Assembly: GCF_013373065.1 (NCBI RefSeq)
Contig: NZ_JABXIN010000015.1
Coordinates: 62,001 to 126,000 of the forward strand
Reading direction: 5' to 3'
Length of the DNA: 64,000 nucleotides
Origin: Algoriphagus sp.
Lineage (GTDB): Bacteria; Bacteroidota; Bacteroidia; Cytophagales; Cyclobacteriaceae
In this document: positions 1 through 7,680 of the stretch, in pieces
Numbering within the stretch: the stretch's first letter is position 1
Layout: each line of letters opens with the position of its first letter
Notes under the pieces: generated by a model
Databases searched by the model: none
What the model saw: the letters and a program-made list of their open reading frames with translations, nothing else
Told to the model about the DNA's origin: nothing
Program-made: the position numbers and the translations under genes

Positions 1-987
1 GAAAACATAATCTGCATATACTTCTCCCACTTTATCCAAAATCTCACAAACCTCCTCATAGCTTTCTGCGGTCACCATTTCGGTTCTGTAGGGCTTGAAA
101 TTTGGCATTCCTCTGAAATAATTGGTGTAATGTCGTCGCATTTCAAGGATTCCTAGTTTCTCACCCTTCCATTTGACGGAGAAATCTAGGTGCTTTTTGG
201 CAACATTTAGACGCTCCACCAAGTCGGGTTGAGGTAGCTTTTCTCCAGTTTGGAGGTAATGCTTGATTTCATTAAAAATCCAAGGATATCCTATGGATGC
301 ACGGCCGATCATCATCCCATCCACATTATACTTGGCTTTGTATTCAGCAGCTTTTTCAGGAGAATCGATATCCCCATTTCCAAATACTGGAATGCTCAAC
401 CGCGGATTGTCTTTCACCTTATTGAGATAAGTCCAATCAGCTTCCCCTTTATACATTTGTTGTCTGGTGCGCGCATGGATGGAGATGGCCTGAATACCTA
501 CATCCTGAAGTCGCTCTGCCACTTCTACAATGCGGATGGTATCGTGGCTCCAGCCAAGACGGGTTTTTACGGTCACAGGTATACTCACAGCCTTGACAAT
601 TTCTTCAGTCATGGATACCATTTTATCAATATCCAAAAGAATTCCAGCTCCTGCACCTTTGCAAGCTACCTTATGAACAGGGCAGCCGTAATTAATATCC
701 AGAATATCCGGTCCGGCAGCTTCGGCAATCGCCGCTGCTTCCCGCATGGACTCAATATCATTGCCAAAAATCTGAATCCCTATAGGTCGCTCATATTCAA
801 AAATATCAAGCTTTTGAACGCTTTTTGCCGCATCACGAATCAGTCCCTCTGAGCTGATAAATTCCGTATACATCAAATCAGCACCATTTTCCTTGCAAAC
901 TGCACGGAATGGGGGATCGCTGACATCTTCCATCGGTGCCAGTAACAAGGGGAATTCTCCCAGCTCCAACTTTCCTATCTTTACCAC
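1..987 (-). CDS. dusB: tRNA-dihydrouridine synthase DusB, 3' end cut by window edge
   Basis: This gene reduces uridine to dihydrouridine in the D-loop of tRNAs using FMN and NAD(P)H in the cytosol. Reading the minus strand from a GTG at 987 gives 329 codons open to the window edge; the family is about 330-340 residues, so little is missing. Near the N-terminus is LAPMEDVSDPPFR, the family's FMN-site signature. DINYGCPV carries the catalytic Cys (about residue 102), and a VKTRLGW-type segment and GRASIGYPWIF follow as in DusB. GTG is chosen because an in-frame TAA lies two codons upstream and no ATG precedes the conserved LAPMED motif. It diverges from the CPBP gene with only 37 bases between the starts. 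The family is clear; DusB rather than another Dus is likely. Confidence 0.9.
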   Translation of the reverse strand, partial: MVKIGKLELGEFPLLLAPMEDVSDPPFRAVCKENGADLMYTEFISSEGLIRDAAKSVQKLDIFEYERPIGIQIFGNDIESMREAAAIAEAAGPDILDINYGCPVHKVACKGAGAGILLDIDKMVSMTEEIVKAVSIPVTVKTRLGWSHDTIRIVEVAERLQDVGIQAISIHARTRQQMYKGEADWTYLNKVKDNPRLSIPVFGNGDIDSPEKAAEYKAKYNVDGMMIGRASIGYPWIFNEIKHYLQTGEKLPQPDLVERLNVAKKHLDFSVKWKGEKLGILEMRRHYTNYFRGMPNFKPYRTEMVTAESYEEVCEILDKVGEVYADYVF

Positions 988-1024
988 TGCTTATTCTAAA
1001 TTTGGCGTAAATTTACTGCCAATT

Positions 1025-1978
1025 ATGGAGATTTACGAAACTCAACGAGAAATCGCCCAGCGGAAAAGCTGGCTCTTATCCCTGGTAGTCATAGTTTTAG
1101 TGTCTTTTGGCGTATTAATAGTCCTTCAGGGCATTGCTTTGGGATTGGTTCCTTATCTATTTGGGATTGAGCTTCCAGATATAATTTCACTTTTATCCGG
1201 TGATTTTTCGGTCCCAAATGGTCGGATGGCTTTATTTTTTATCCAAGGTTTGGGCTCAGGTATTGGCTTTATAGTGGCAGGCTATATCATTTCTAAGTGG
1301 ATTGATAAAGCAGATCTTCATTGGGATGTACAATTGAAAAGGTCTCAAGGAAAGAAAATATTGGTTACCGTCTTTCTAACATTTGGTGCCATGCTTTTCA
1401 ATGCCTTATTGGTCTATTGGAATGCCCAAATGGAACTGCCGTCGGCACTTTCAGGATTGGAAAGCTGGATGAAGGAAATGGAAAAGGACCTCATGGAAAT
1501 GACCATATTCCTAACAGATTTTCAAAATACAACCGAATTATTGATGGGTATTTTGGTAATCGGAGTGTTTGCGGGTTTAGGTGAGGAGTTGTTTTTTAGG
1601 GGGGTGCTTCAGCCTAAAATGCATTTATATACAGGCTCTTACCATTGGGGTATTTGGTTGACGGCTGCGATATTTTCTGCGATCCACATGCAGTTCTATG
1701 GGTTTTTACCCCGTTTATTTTTAGGGGCTTTGTTTGGCTATCTTTATGTTTTTTCGGGCAGCTTGATCTATCCTATTTTAGCTCATATTTTCAATAATTC
1801 CTTTACCGTATTGATGGTTTATGCTGCTGGTCAGGGATGGATTGAGTTTGATTTGGAATCTACCGATACCGTTTCCTACCCCATGTCAATTCTAGGACTA
1901 TTGGTTCTTTCGGCAGGAATCTATTATTTTAAAAAAACGAAGCCCTCCCAGCATGAAGGATTGGATCAAAGTATTTGA
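1025..1978 (+). CDS. CPBP family intramembrane glutamic endopeptidase
   Basis: A 317-residue polytopic membrane protein of the CPBP (Abi/CaaX protease and bacteriocin-processing) family. All three catalytic motifs are visible: GEELFFRG (Glu187, Glu188, Arg192), FSAIHMQF (His221) and HIFNNS (His254, Asn258). Hydrophobic segments lie at about residues 17-45, 68-92, 112-132, 172-190, 208-222, 230-258 and 275-300. The ATG at 1025 is chosen over an upstream in-frame ATG at 893, because the earlier one would run back into divergent dusB and adds residues with no membrane or catalytic character. Its last 26 bases overlap the DUF2007 gene, suggesting translational coupling with it and cdsA. Substrates are unknown; bacterial members act in prenyl-protein-like processing or in immunity to peptides. 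Confidence 0.87.
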   Translation: MEIYETQREIAQRKSWLLSLVVIVLVSFGVLIVLQGIALGLVPYLFGIELPDIISLLSGDFSVPNGRMALFFIQGLGSGIGFIVAGYIISKWIDKADLHWDVQLKRSQGKKILVTVFLTFGAMLFNALLVYWNAQMELPSALSGLESWMKEMEKDLMEMTIFLTDFQNTTELLMGILVIGVFAGLGEELFFRGVLQPKMHLYTGSYHWGIWLTAAIFSAIHMQFYGFLPRLFLGALFGYLYVFSGSLIYPILAHIFNNSFTVLMVYAAGQGWIEFDLESTDTVSYPMSILGLLVLSAGIYYFKKTKPSQHEGLDQSI

Positions 1979-2159
1979 AAGCCCACAGCAAATTCGAGCT
2001 GAAATTGTCAAAGGTGTTTTGGAAGAAAACGAAATCCCTGCTGTGGTTTTGAACAAAAAAGAAACGGTTTATCAGGTGTTTGGTCTATATGAAGTTCATG
2101 TAAACCGTGCTGACGCTTTGAGAGCCACTACTCTGATCAATAATGAGATCTCGTTTTAA
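1953..2159 (+). CDS. DUF2007 domain-containing small protein
   Basis: A 68-residue cytosolic protein matching the DUF2007 (putative signal-transducing protein) pattern: a WIKVFESPQ opening, an alpha-beta core, then EENEIPAVVLNKK and YEVHVNR. This family resembles a PII/ferredoxin-like fold and often appears as a short stand-alone protein in Bacteroidota. No catalytic residues are recognised and the biochemical function is not known. It overlaps the preceding CPBP gene by 26 bases and the following cdsA by 17 bases, so the three are probably one transcript. The ATG at 1953 is the first that includes the conserved WxKV(F/Y) start of the domain. Confidence 0.78.
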   Translation: MKDWIKVFESPQQIRAEIVKGVLEENEIPAVVLNKKETVYQVFGLYEVHVNRADALRATTLINNEISF

Positions 2160-2982
2160 TATCAATAATTATAGCAATCTGGGTCAGCGTGCCATCACTG
2201 CTCTAGTGGGTGCCGCCATAGTAATTTCATCAATTATCTATTCAGATTGGACTTATTTTTTGGTTTTTGCTTGTATTCTTGGCTTTTCTCAAATGGAATT
2301 TTACAAGCTGTGTGGCTTGGATGGAATGCTTCCTCTCAAGAGTTTTGGGACATTTTTGGGTCTGCTCATTTTCACACTTACCTTCATGATAGAAAAGGAG
2401 CAATTGCCCAATGAATATCTCTACCTTATTTTTCCCATTATTTCCTTGACGTTTTTCATCAAGCTCTATAAGAAAACCGATAAAAAACCTTTTACAGGAG
2501 TAGCATTTACCTATTTGGGCATTTTTTACGTTGCTGTGCCTTTTTCCCTATTGAATCTCGCTGTTTTTTCAGTTGAAAAAATTTACCATTTCGAGATTAT
2601 CCTAGGTTGTTTGATGATTTTATGGGCGAGTGATACAGGTGCCTATTTTGCGGGAACCAAATTTGGAAAGACCAAGCTCTTTGAACGTGTTTCTCCGAAA
2701 AAATCGTGGGAAGGTTTTCTTGGAGGAGCCTTTTCAGCCATTGCGGTAGCGTTTTTATTGGCCCGATATTTTCAGACTATTCAGGACTGGAAGTGGTTAG
2801 TCATTGCTGGGATTATCATTATTGCCGGGACCTATGGAGATTTGATCGAATCCTTGTTCAAACGATCGATTGAAATCAAGGATTCAGGTCATGGATTGCC
2901 GGGTCATGGTGGATTTATGGATCGCTTTGATGGATTGTTGCTTTCTGCTCCATTTATTACGGCCTTTTTGAAAATCTTCTGA
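2143..2982 (+). CDS. cdsA: Phosphatidate cytidylyltransferase CdsA
   Basis: Transfers CMP from CTP to phosphatidic acid, making CDP-diacylglycerol for phospholipid synthesis in the inner membrane. The 279-residue product has about eight hydrophobic helices. Near residues 185-195 it carries SPKKSWEGFLGG, and near the C-terminus (about 245-270) the diagnostic signature SLFKRSIEIKD followed by GHGGFMDRFD, with the metal-binding acidic residues. Length is normal for the family. It starts inside the DUF2007 gene, in line with coupled translation. A phosphatidylserine decarboxylase gene lies 1.4 kb downstream on the same strand, so two steps of phosphatidylethanolamine synthesis are close together, split by a dehydrogenase gene. 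Confidence 0.95.
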   Translation: MRSRFNINNYSNLGQRAITALVGAAIVISSIIYSDWTYFLVFACILGFSQMEFYKLCGLDGMLPLKSFGTFLGLLIFTLTFMIEKEQLPNEYLYLIFPIISLTFFIKLYKKTDKKPFTGVAFTYLGIFYVAVPFSLLNLAVFSVEKIYHFEIILGCLMILWASDTGAYFAGTKFGKTKLFERVSPKKSWEGFLGGAFSAIAVAFLLARYFQTIQDWKWLVIAGIIIIAGTYGDLIESLFKRSIEIKDSGHGLPGHGGFMDRFDGLLLSAPFITAFLKIF

Positions 2983-3054
2983 TCCTTCGGCAGGGCTAAT
3001 CTGAAAAACTACGTAATATTGTATTGCATTTCACTACTCTAATTTAAACCCAAT

Positions 3055-4332
3055 ATGGCTTACATTGAACCAGCTCCAATTAAGGATAGAGAGAATCCTC
3101 TGGAGTCAATGATGGAAAGATTCAATATCGCAGCTGAAAAGCTCGGTCTTTCCGAGGAAGTTTACAATGTCTTAAAAAATCCCGCCCGCCAAGTAATTGT
3201 TTCCTTGCCCATTACGATGGACAATGGTAAAATTCAGGTTTTCGAAGGAATTCGAGTGGTTCACTCGAATATTTTGGGACCTGCAAAAGGGGGTATTCGA
3301 TTCGCTCCGGATGTTCATTTGGACGAAGTGAAGGCTCTTGCTGCCTGGATGACCTGGAAGTGTGCGGTAGTAGATATTCCTTATGGAGGTGGTAAGGGAG
3401 GAGTGCGATGCAATCCTCGCGAAATGTCCAAAGGTGAAATAGAACGTCTGATGCGGGCCTACACCATGGCCATGATTGATGTATTTGGTCCGGATAAGGA
3501 TATTCCTGCACCCGATATGGGCACTGGCCCTCGAGAGATGGCTTGGTTGATGGATGAATATTCCAAAGCGCATGGGATGACTGTTAACTCCGTAGTAACC
3601 GGGAAACCACTGGTTTTGGGAGGTTCTCTCGGTCGTACAGAGGCTACAGGACGAGGAGTGATGGTTTCTGCATTGGCGGCAATGCAAAAATTGAAAATCA
3701 ATCCATTCCAAGCGACCTGTGCAGTTCAAGGTTTTGGAAACGTGGGTTCTTGGGCCGCTCGATTGTTAGAAGAAAGAGGATTGAAGGTTGTTGCAATTTC
3801 AGACCATACAGGAGCTTTTTATGATCCAAATGGGATTGATATTGTGAAAGCAATTGAGTTCCGCGATGCAAACGGTGGACACTTGGAAGGCTTTAAAGAA
3901 GCGGATAAAATGGACGATCCTATGGATCTTCTTACCTTGGATGTGGATGTATTGGTTCCAGCAGCCGTTGAGGATGTGATCACTGCGAAAAATGTGGATC
4001 AAATCAAGGCTAAATTGATTGTTGAAGGTGCAAACGGACCAACTTCTGCAAAAGCAGATGCCATCATCAATGAAAAAGGGATCATGGCAGTTCCTGATAT
4101 TTTGGCAAATGCTGGCGGGGTTACCGTTTCTTATTTTGAATGGGTTCAAAACCGTCTAGGTTATAAATGGACTGCTGACAGGGTAAACCGTCGCTCTGAC
4201 CGAATCATGAAGGACGCCTTTGAGCATGTCTACGAAGCATCCAAGAAATACGATGTTCCCATGCGAATCGCTGCCTATATCGTAGCGATTGACAAGGTGG
4301 CTAAGACTTATACCTTCCGTGGAGGATATTAA
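3055..4332 (+). CDS. Glu/Leu/Phe/Val dehydrogenase, probably glutamate dehydrogenase
   Basis: A 425-residue cytosolic dehydrogenase that reversibly deaminates glutamate to 2-oxoglutarate with NAD(P). GPAKGGIRF (Lys78) and PYGGGKGGVR (Lys114) give the two active-site lysines, PDMGTGPREMAW follows, and the Rossmann motif GFGNVGSWAARLL sits near residues 226-238. The C-terminal segment NAGGVTVSYFEWVQN is typical of hexameric glutamate dehydrogenases of about 420 residues, so Glu is the likely substrate, though Leu or Phe specificity cannot be excluded by eye. It has its own upstream spacer of 72 bases and is followed by a hairpin terminator, so it is likely a single-gene transcript. Its product feeds the 2-oxoglutarate dehydrogenase encoded further on. 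Confidence 0.9.
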   Translation: MAYIEPAPIKDRENPLESMMERFNIAAEKLGLSEEVYNVLKNPARQVIVSLPITMDNGKIQVFEGIRVVHSNILGPAKGGIRFAPDVHLDEVKALAAWMTWKCAVVDIPYGGGKGGVRCNPREMSKGEIERLMRAYTMAMIDVFGPDKDIPAPDMGTGPREMAWLMDEYSKAHGMTVNSVVTGKPLVLGGSLGRTEATGRGVMVSALAAMQKLKINPFQATCAVQGFGNVGSWAARLLEERGLKVVAISDHTGAFYDPNGIDIVKAIEFRDANGGHLEGFKEADKMDDPMDLLTLDVDVLVPAAVEDVITAKNVDQIKAKLIVEGANGPTSAKADAIINEKGIMAVPDILANAGGVTVSYFEWVQNRLGYKWTADRVNRRSDRIMKDAFEHVYEASKKYDVPMRIAAYIVAIDKVAKTYTFRGGY

Positions 4333-4365
4333 AAAATCAAAGTAAAGTTAGAATCATGTATCTTT

Positions 4366-4396
4366 ATGGCGCAGGTTTACCTGCGCCATTTATTTT
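4366..4396 (+). terminator. Rho-independent terminator after the dehydrogenase
   Basis: Eleven-base perfect arms at 4366-4376 and 4379-4389 with a GC-rich core (GGCGCAGG/CCTGCGCC), followed by a short T-rich stretch. It lies between the dehydrogenase stop and the psd start at 4405. The T tract is interrupted, so termination may be partial. Confidence 0.6.
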
Positions 4397-4404
4397 AAGG
4401 AACT

Positions 4405-5067
4405 ATGACTATACATCGGGAAGGACGTGTACTCTTGTTTTGGCTGATGATCATTTTGGTTGCCGGCAATTACCTTCTTTATTATTTCTACCCGGACGCT
4501 CGTTTTTGGCTGAATGTAAGTATGCTGGTAAGTATCGTGTTTTACTTGCTGATCTTGCAGTTTTTCAGAAATCCCATTTTCCCCCTCCCTAATGAAGAGG
4601 GAGTGGTTTTTGCACCAGCAGATGGAAAAGTAGTGGTGATTGAAGAAGCAAATGAATCTGAATATTTGAAGGAGAAGCGAATTCAGGTTTCCATTTTTAT
4701 GTCACCATTAAATGTCCATGTTAACCGATCTCCTATCAAAGGAATCGTGGAGTTTTTTAGGTACCATCCCGGAAAATATTTAGTCGCTTGGCATCCTAAA
4801 TCCAGTACTGAGAATGAGCGAACGACGATGGTTCTCCGCACAGAATCAGGTACTAAAATTTTGGTGCGTCAAATCGCTGGCGCCTTAGCTCGTCGGATCA
4901 AATGGTATGTCAAAGAAGGAGATGCTCTACCTCAGGGTGGGGAATTCGGCTTTATCAAATTCGGTTCCCGAGTGGATGTTTTCTTGCCTTTAGATACTGA
5001 AATTTTGGTGTCGTTAGAGCAAAAAACAAAAGGGGGACGAACGCCGATTGCCCGCTTAAAATCATAA
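4405..5067 (+). CDS. psd: Phosphatidylserine decarboxylase family protein
   Basis: Decarboxylates phosphatidylserine to phosphatidylethanolamine in the inner membrane. The 220-residue protein begins with two hydrophobic helices (about 8-29 and 33-52). It then shows the PSD core with FAPADGKV (Asp73), NVHVNRSP (His105) and KFGSRVDVF (Ser188). By family knowledge the chain self-cleaves at the Gly-Ser bond so that the Ser becomes the pyruvoyl cofactor. The short size matches the compact class common in Bacteroidota and archaeal-type decarboxylases. It lies downstream of cdsA on the same strand but behind a hairpin, so it may use its own promoter. A bidirectional terminator separates it from convergent mnmD. 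Confidence 0.93.
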   Translation: MTIHREGRVLLFWLMIILVAGNYLLYYFYPDARFWLNVSMLVSIVFYLLILQFFRNPIFPLPNEEGVVFAPADGKVVVIEEANESEYLKEKRIQVSIFMSPLNVHVNRSPIKGIVEFFRYHPGKYLVAWHPKSSTENERTTMVLRTESGTKILVRQIAGALARRIKWYVKEGDALPQGGEFGFIKFGSRVDVFLPLDTEILVSLEQKTKGGRTPIARLKS

Positions 5068-5095
5068 AAAAAGGCAGATTTTACTCTGCCTTTTT
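5066..5095. terminator. Bidirectional terminator between psd and mnmD
   Basis: Arms AAAAAGGCAGA (5068-5078) and TCTGCCTTTTT (5085-5095) around a six-base loop, with A and T runs on opposite sides, so it can act for both convergent genes. The mnmD stop codon at 5081-5083 lies in the loop. Confidence 0.8.
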
Positions 5096-5770
5096 CCATG
5101 CTCTTGTCATTTCTTTTTTTCCGGGAGGTCCTGGTGGTGTTTCAACTTCCAAACCTAAATTATTCAAATCTCGCTTGAGTTGTCCTTTGGCACTGTAAGT
5201 GGTAAAAACAGCTCCAGGCCGCATACTATTCACTACTTTCTCAAGCATATCTTTCTCCCAAAGTTCAGGTTGTTTGCTTGGGGCAAACGCATCGAAAAAG
5301 ACTACATCTGTGGGATAAAGTTGGGCCTCTTCAAGCGTCACCTGATCTTTTTTAAAATTAAAGTACTCCGAAATAGGGCCGCCTTCATTCCAGGGGGCTT
5401 GATGAAGCGCTTCAAAATATTTATGATAGTGCCAAATTGCATCGTTTTGGTGAATGAAATTCAGCTGGGAATAAATTTCTTTCGATAGTGGGAAAGGCTC
5501 TATGGTGTGGTAAAGGACAGGGATTTGATACTGCTCAGCCCATACTAAAGTCAACCAGGCATTTAATCCAGTCCCGAACCCTACTTCAAAAATTCGAATG
5601 GGATATTTTTTTGGATTCATGGCTACCCAAGAATCCAGACCATAAATCATAAATACATGCAGTGACTCTCGATAAGCCCCATGAAAGCTATGGTATGTTT
5701 CTTTCAGTTCTTCGTGGTACAAAGAATGGGAGCCATCCTCTGTCGTGATGATTTTTATTTTCTCACTCAT
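5081..5770 (-). CDS. mnmD: tRNA 5-methylaminomethyl-2-thiouridine methyltransferase MnmD
   Basis: A 229-residue SAM-dependent methyltransferase equal to the N-terminal (methylating) domain of MnmC. It completes the mnm5s2U modification at the wobble base of certain tRNAs. The SAM site FEVGFGTGLNAWL is at about residues 61-73, and VVFFDAFAPSKQPELW near 160 is the DAFAP(S/x)K motif characteristic of this family. The C-terminal oxidase domain of fused MnmC is absent, as is usual in Bacteroidota, so the name MnmD is preferred. Its start overlaps the ispF stop by four bases (ATGA type), indicating coupled translation in a run with the M16 peptidase gene. Confidence 0.87.
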   Translation of the reverse strand: MSEKIKIITTEDGSHSLYHEELKETYHSFHGAYRESLHVFMIYGLDSWVAMNPKKYPIRIFEVGFGTGLNAWLTLVWAEQYQIPVLYHTIEPFPLSKEIYSQLNFIHQNDAIWHYHKYFEALHQAPWNEGGPISEYFNFKKDQVTLEEAQLYPTDVVFFDAFAPSKQPELWEKDMLEKVVNSMRPGAVFTTYSAKGQLKRDLNNLGLEVETPPGPPGKKEMTRAWKKAE

Positions 5771-6249
5771 ACCTCATAAATCAATGCCACACAATAGGCA
5801 GAAACTCCTTCCTCCCGGCCAACAAAACCCAACCATTCGGTGGTGGTAGCTTTAATGGAAATGTCTCCCTCGTTCACAGCCATTACTTCAGAAAGGCAGG
5901 TTTTCATAGCCGGAATATGTGGGTTGATTTTAGGATTTTGAAGGCAAATCGTCATGTCCAAGTTGCCAATCTCATAACCAGCTTCCCGAAGGAGTTTCAA
6001 AACTTCTTTTAGAAGAATTTTGCTGTCAATTCCTTTGTATTTGGGGTCCTTGTCAGAAAAATGGTAACCGATGTCTCGTAGGTTAGCTGCACCAAGTAAG
6101 GCGTCGCAAATAACATGGATCAAAACATCAGCATCGGAGTGGCCTACCGCTCCTTTGGTATGCGGGATTTTAATTCCACCCAACCAAAAATCTTGGTCTT
6201 CTTTTAATTGATGGACATCATAGCCAAATCCTACTCGAAATTTGCTCAT
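5767..6249 (-). CDS. ispF: 2-C-methyl-D-erythritol 2,4-cyclodiphosphate synthase IspF
   Basis: Catalyses the fifth step of the non-mevalonate (MEP) isoprenoid pathway, forming the cyclodiphosphate from CDP-methylerythritol phosphate. The 160-residue product opens with RVGFGYDVHQL, whose Asp and His bind the divalent metal. GHSDADVLIHVICDALLGA follows, then the IGYHFSDKDPKYKG segment and the C-terminal TTTEWLGFVGREEG, all standard for the homotrimeric enzyme. Length is normal. The gene overlaps both neighbours by four bases, so it is translated as part of a tight three-gene run. It shows that this organism uses the MEP route. Confidence 0.97.
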   Translation of the reverse strand: MSKFRVGFGYDVHQLKEDQDFWLGGIKIPHTKGAVGHSDADVLIHVICDALLGAANLRDIGYHFSDKDPKYKGIDSKILLKEVLKLLREAGYEIGNLDMTICLQNPKINPHIPAMKTCLSEVMAVNEGDISIKATTTEWLGFVGREEGVSAYCVALIYEV

Positions 6250-7490
6250 TTTTTTGTCGATTGATAATGTAAAACTGTGGACTTTTCAGGTTTAATCAAA
6301 GCATGAGCCCAGTCCATAATTTGGTTGGCTGATAGGGAAGATTTCTTTTCAAACTCTTCCCAATACAAGTCCGGATGGCCCAAATTAGCATAAAAGGCAA
6401 GGTTCATGACCCGATTAATCAATTGAATGGATTCGTAGGTTTTCATGGCCTCTCCTTGATTTTTGACTTTTTGAAGTGTCAATTCATCAACTCCTTTTTC
6501 AAGAAACTGGTTTAAGAATTCATCGAGTTTAGCCTCGGCATCTTGACTACTGATTCCTGCTTCCATTTTTCCAGAAAAAATCAGTAATCCCGGATCTAAA
6601 CTCCCTAAAATATAGGCCCCACCTGAGGCAAATTCTTTTCCCCCTCGAACCAACTGTTGTTCGATCGGAGATGATTTTCCAAAACCAAGGATATCTGTAA
6701 TCAGATCAGCTTCCAAGTATCCCGGTTTTCCTTTTCCAGGCATTTTAAAAGTTTTGTACAAAATATCTGTAGGAACAGCTGCCTGATGGAATTTTTCTCG
6801 TCTTTCAATCTGCTCTGGTTCTTGAGAAATAGAATCTTGTGGTTTGGAGGCCGGAGGAATAGAGCCAAACCATTTTTCGGCCAATTTCAGAACTTCTTTT
6901 GCTGACACATCTCCCCCTACCACTAGAATAGCATGATTGGGGGCATAATTTTTTTTGTAAAATCCCCATACATCTTCCTCAGAATACCCTTCGATGTCCA
7001 CAGGGCTTGCTCCAATGGTAGGCCACCGATAGGGATGTTCCATAAATGCCAATGGTCGTAATAAATGCCAGGCATCACCATAGGGTTGATTGAGATACCG
7101 CTGCTTGAATTCCTCCAACACAACCTTCCGTTGTGTTTCGATGGTTTTTTCTACGAGTGTGAGGTGCAGCATTCGATCCGATTCCAACCAAAAAGCTGTT
7201 TCCAAATTGCTTACCGGAAGAGTCATGTAATAATTGGTGATGTCTGGGCTTGTGAAAGCATTACAATTACCACCAACTCGCTCCAAGGCTCGATCAAAAA
7301 CGGGTACATTTTGGGAGCTTCCAAACATCAAATGTTCGAAAAAATGGGCCAAGCCTGTTTTTCCCGAATGTTCATTTCGAGACCCTACTTTATAAAGTAA
7401 ATTGAAAACGGCAATTTTGGAATGAGGGTCTGGATGGATGATCACCTCAAGCCCATTGTCAAGAAAATGTCTTTCGTAGGGAAATTTCAT
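6246..7490 (-). CDS. M16 family zinc metallopeptidase
   Basis: A 414-residue insulinase-family peptidase. The inverted zinc site HFFEH is at residues 49-53, with the downstream LEEF glutamates near 126-127 completing the site. The second half has the non-catalytic M16_C fold with no zinc site, as expected. No signal peptide is evident in the N-terminus (MKFPYERHFLDNG...), so it would act in the cytoplasm unless exported by another route. At 414 residues it is a compact active-subunit type and may pair with an inactive partner encoded elsewhere. It is first in a minus-strand run with ispF and mnmD and diverges from bshC. Confidence 0.9.
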   Translation of the reverse strand: MKFPYERHFLDNGLEVIIHPDPHSKIAVFNLLYKVGSRNEHSGKTGLAHFFEHLMFGSSQNVPVFDRALERVGGNCNAFTSPDITNYYMTLPVSNLETAFWLESDRMLHLTLVEKTIETQRKVVLEEFKQRYLNQPYGDAWHLLRPLAFMEHPYRWPTIGASPVDIEGYSEEDVWGFYKKNYAPNHAILVVGGDVSAKEVLKLAEKWFGSIPPASKPQDSISQEPEQIERREKFHQAAVPTDILYKTFKMPGKGKPGYLEADLITDILGFGKSSPIEQQLVRGGKEFASGGAYILGSLDPGLLIFSGKMEAGISSQDAEAKLDEFLNQFLEKGVDELTLQKVKNQGEAMKTYESIQLINRVMNLAFYANLGHPDLYWEEFEKKSSLSANQIMDWAHALIKPEKSTVLHYQSTKK

Positions 7491-7680
7491 CGGGAAGCAA
7501 AACTACACTTTTTGAATTTGACTGAACCTATCAAATAAACCAATTTTGGACAAATAGTTCTTCCCCACAGTTGGTGAAAGAAACCGTCCGTCTATGTAAG
7601 AGTGTGGGTATTTTCCCAAAAAAACCGAACTTTGGCTACATATCAGTAGTTTGTCAAGCGAAATCCATCATCATAGCCCC

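Noticed and set aside
250-852. A 200-residue open frame on the plus strand opposite dusB
   Set aside because: The minus strand encodes a clear DusB through the whole stretch; the plus-strand translation has no recognisable domain and is compositionally odd.
893-1024. Longer start for the CPBP protease
   Set aside because: It would place 44 hydrophilic residues before the first helix and overlap divergent dusB by about 95 bases; the ATG at 1025 fits the family better.
3172-3729. 185-codon antisense frame within the dehydrogenase gene
   Set aside because: It follows from codon bias of the sense gene; the product is rich in His, Ser and Cys with no family features.
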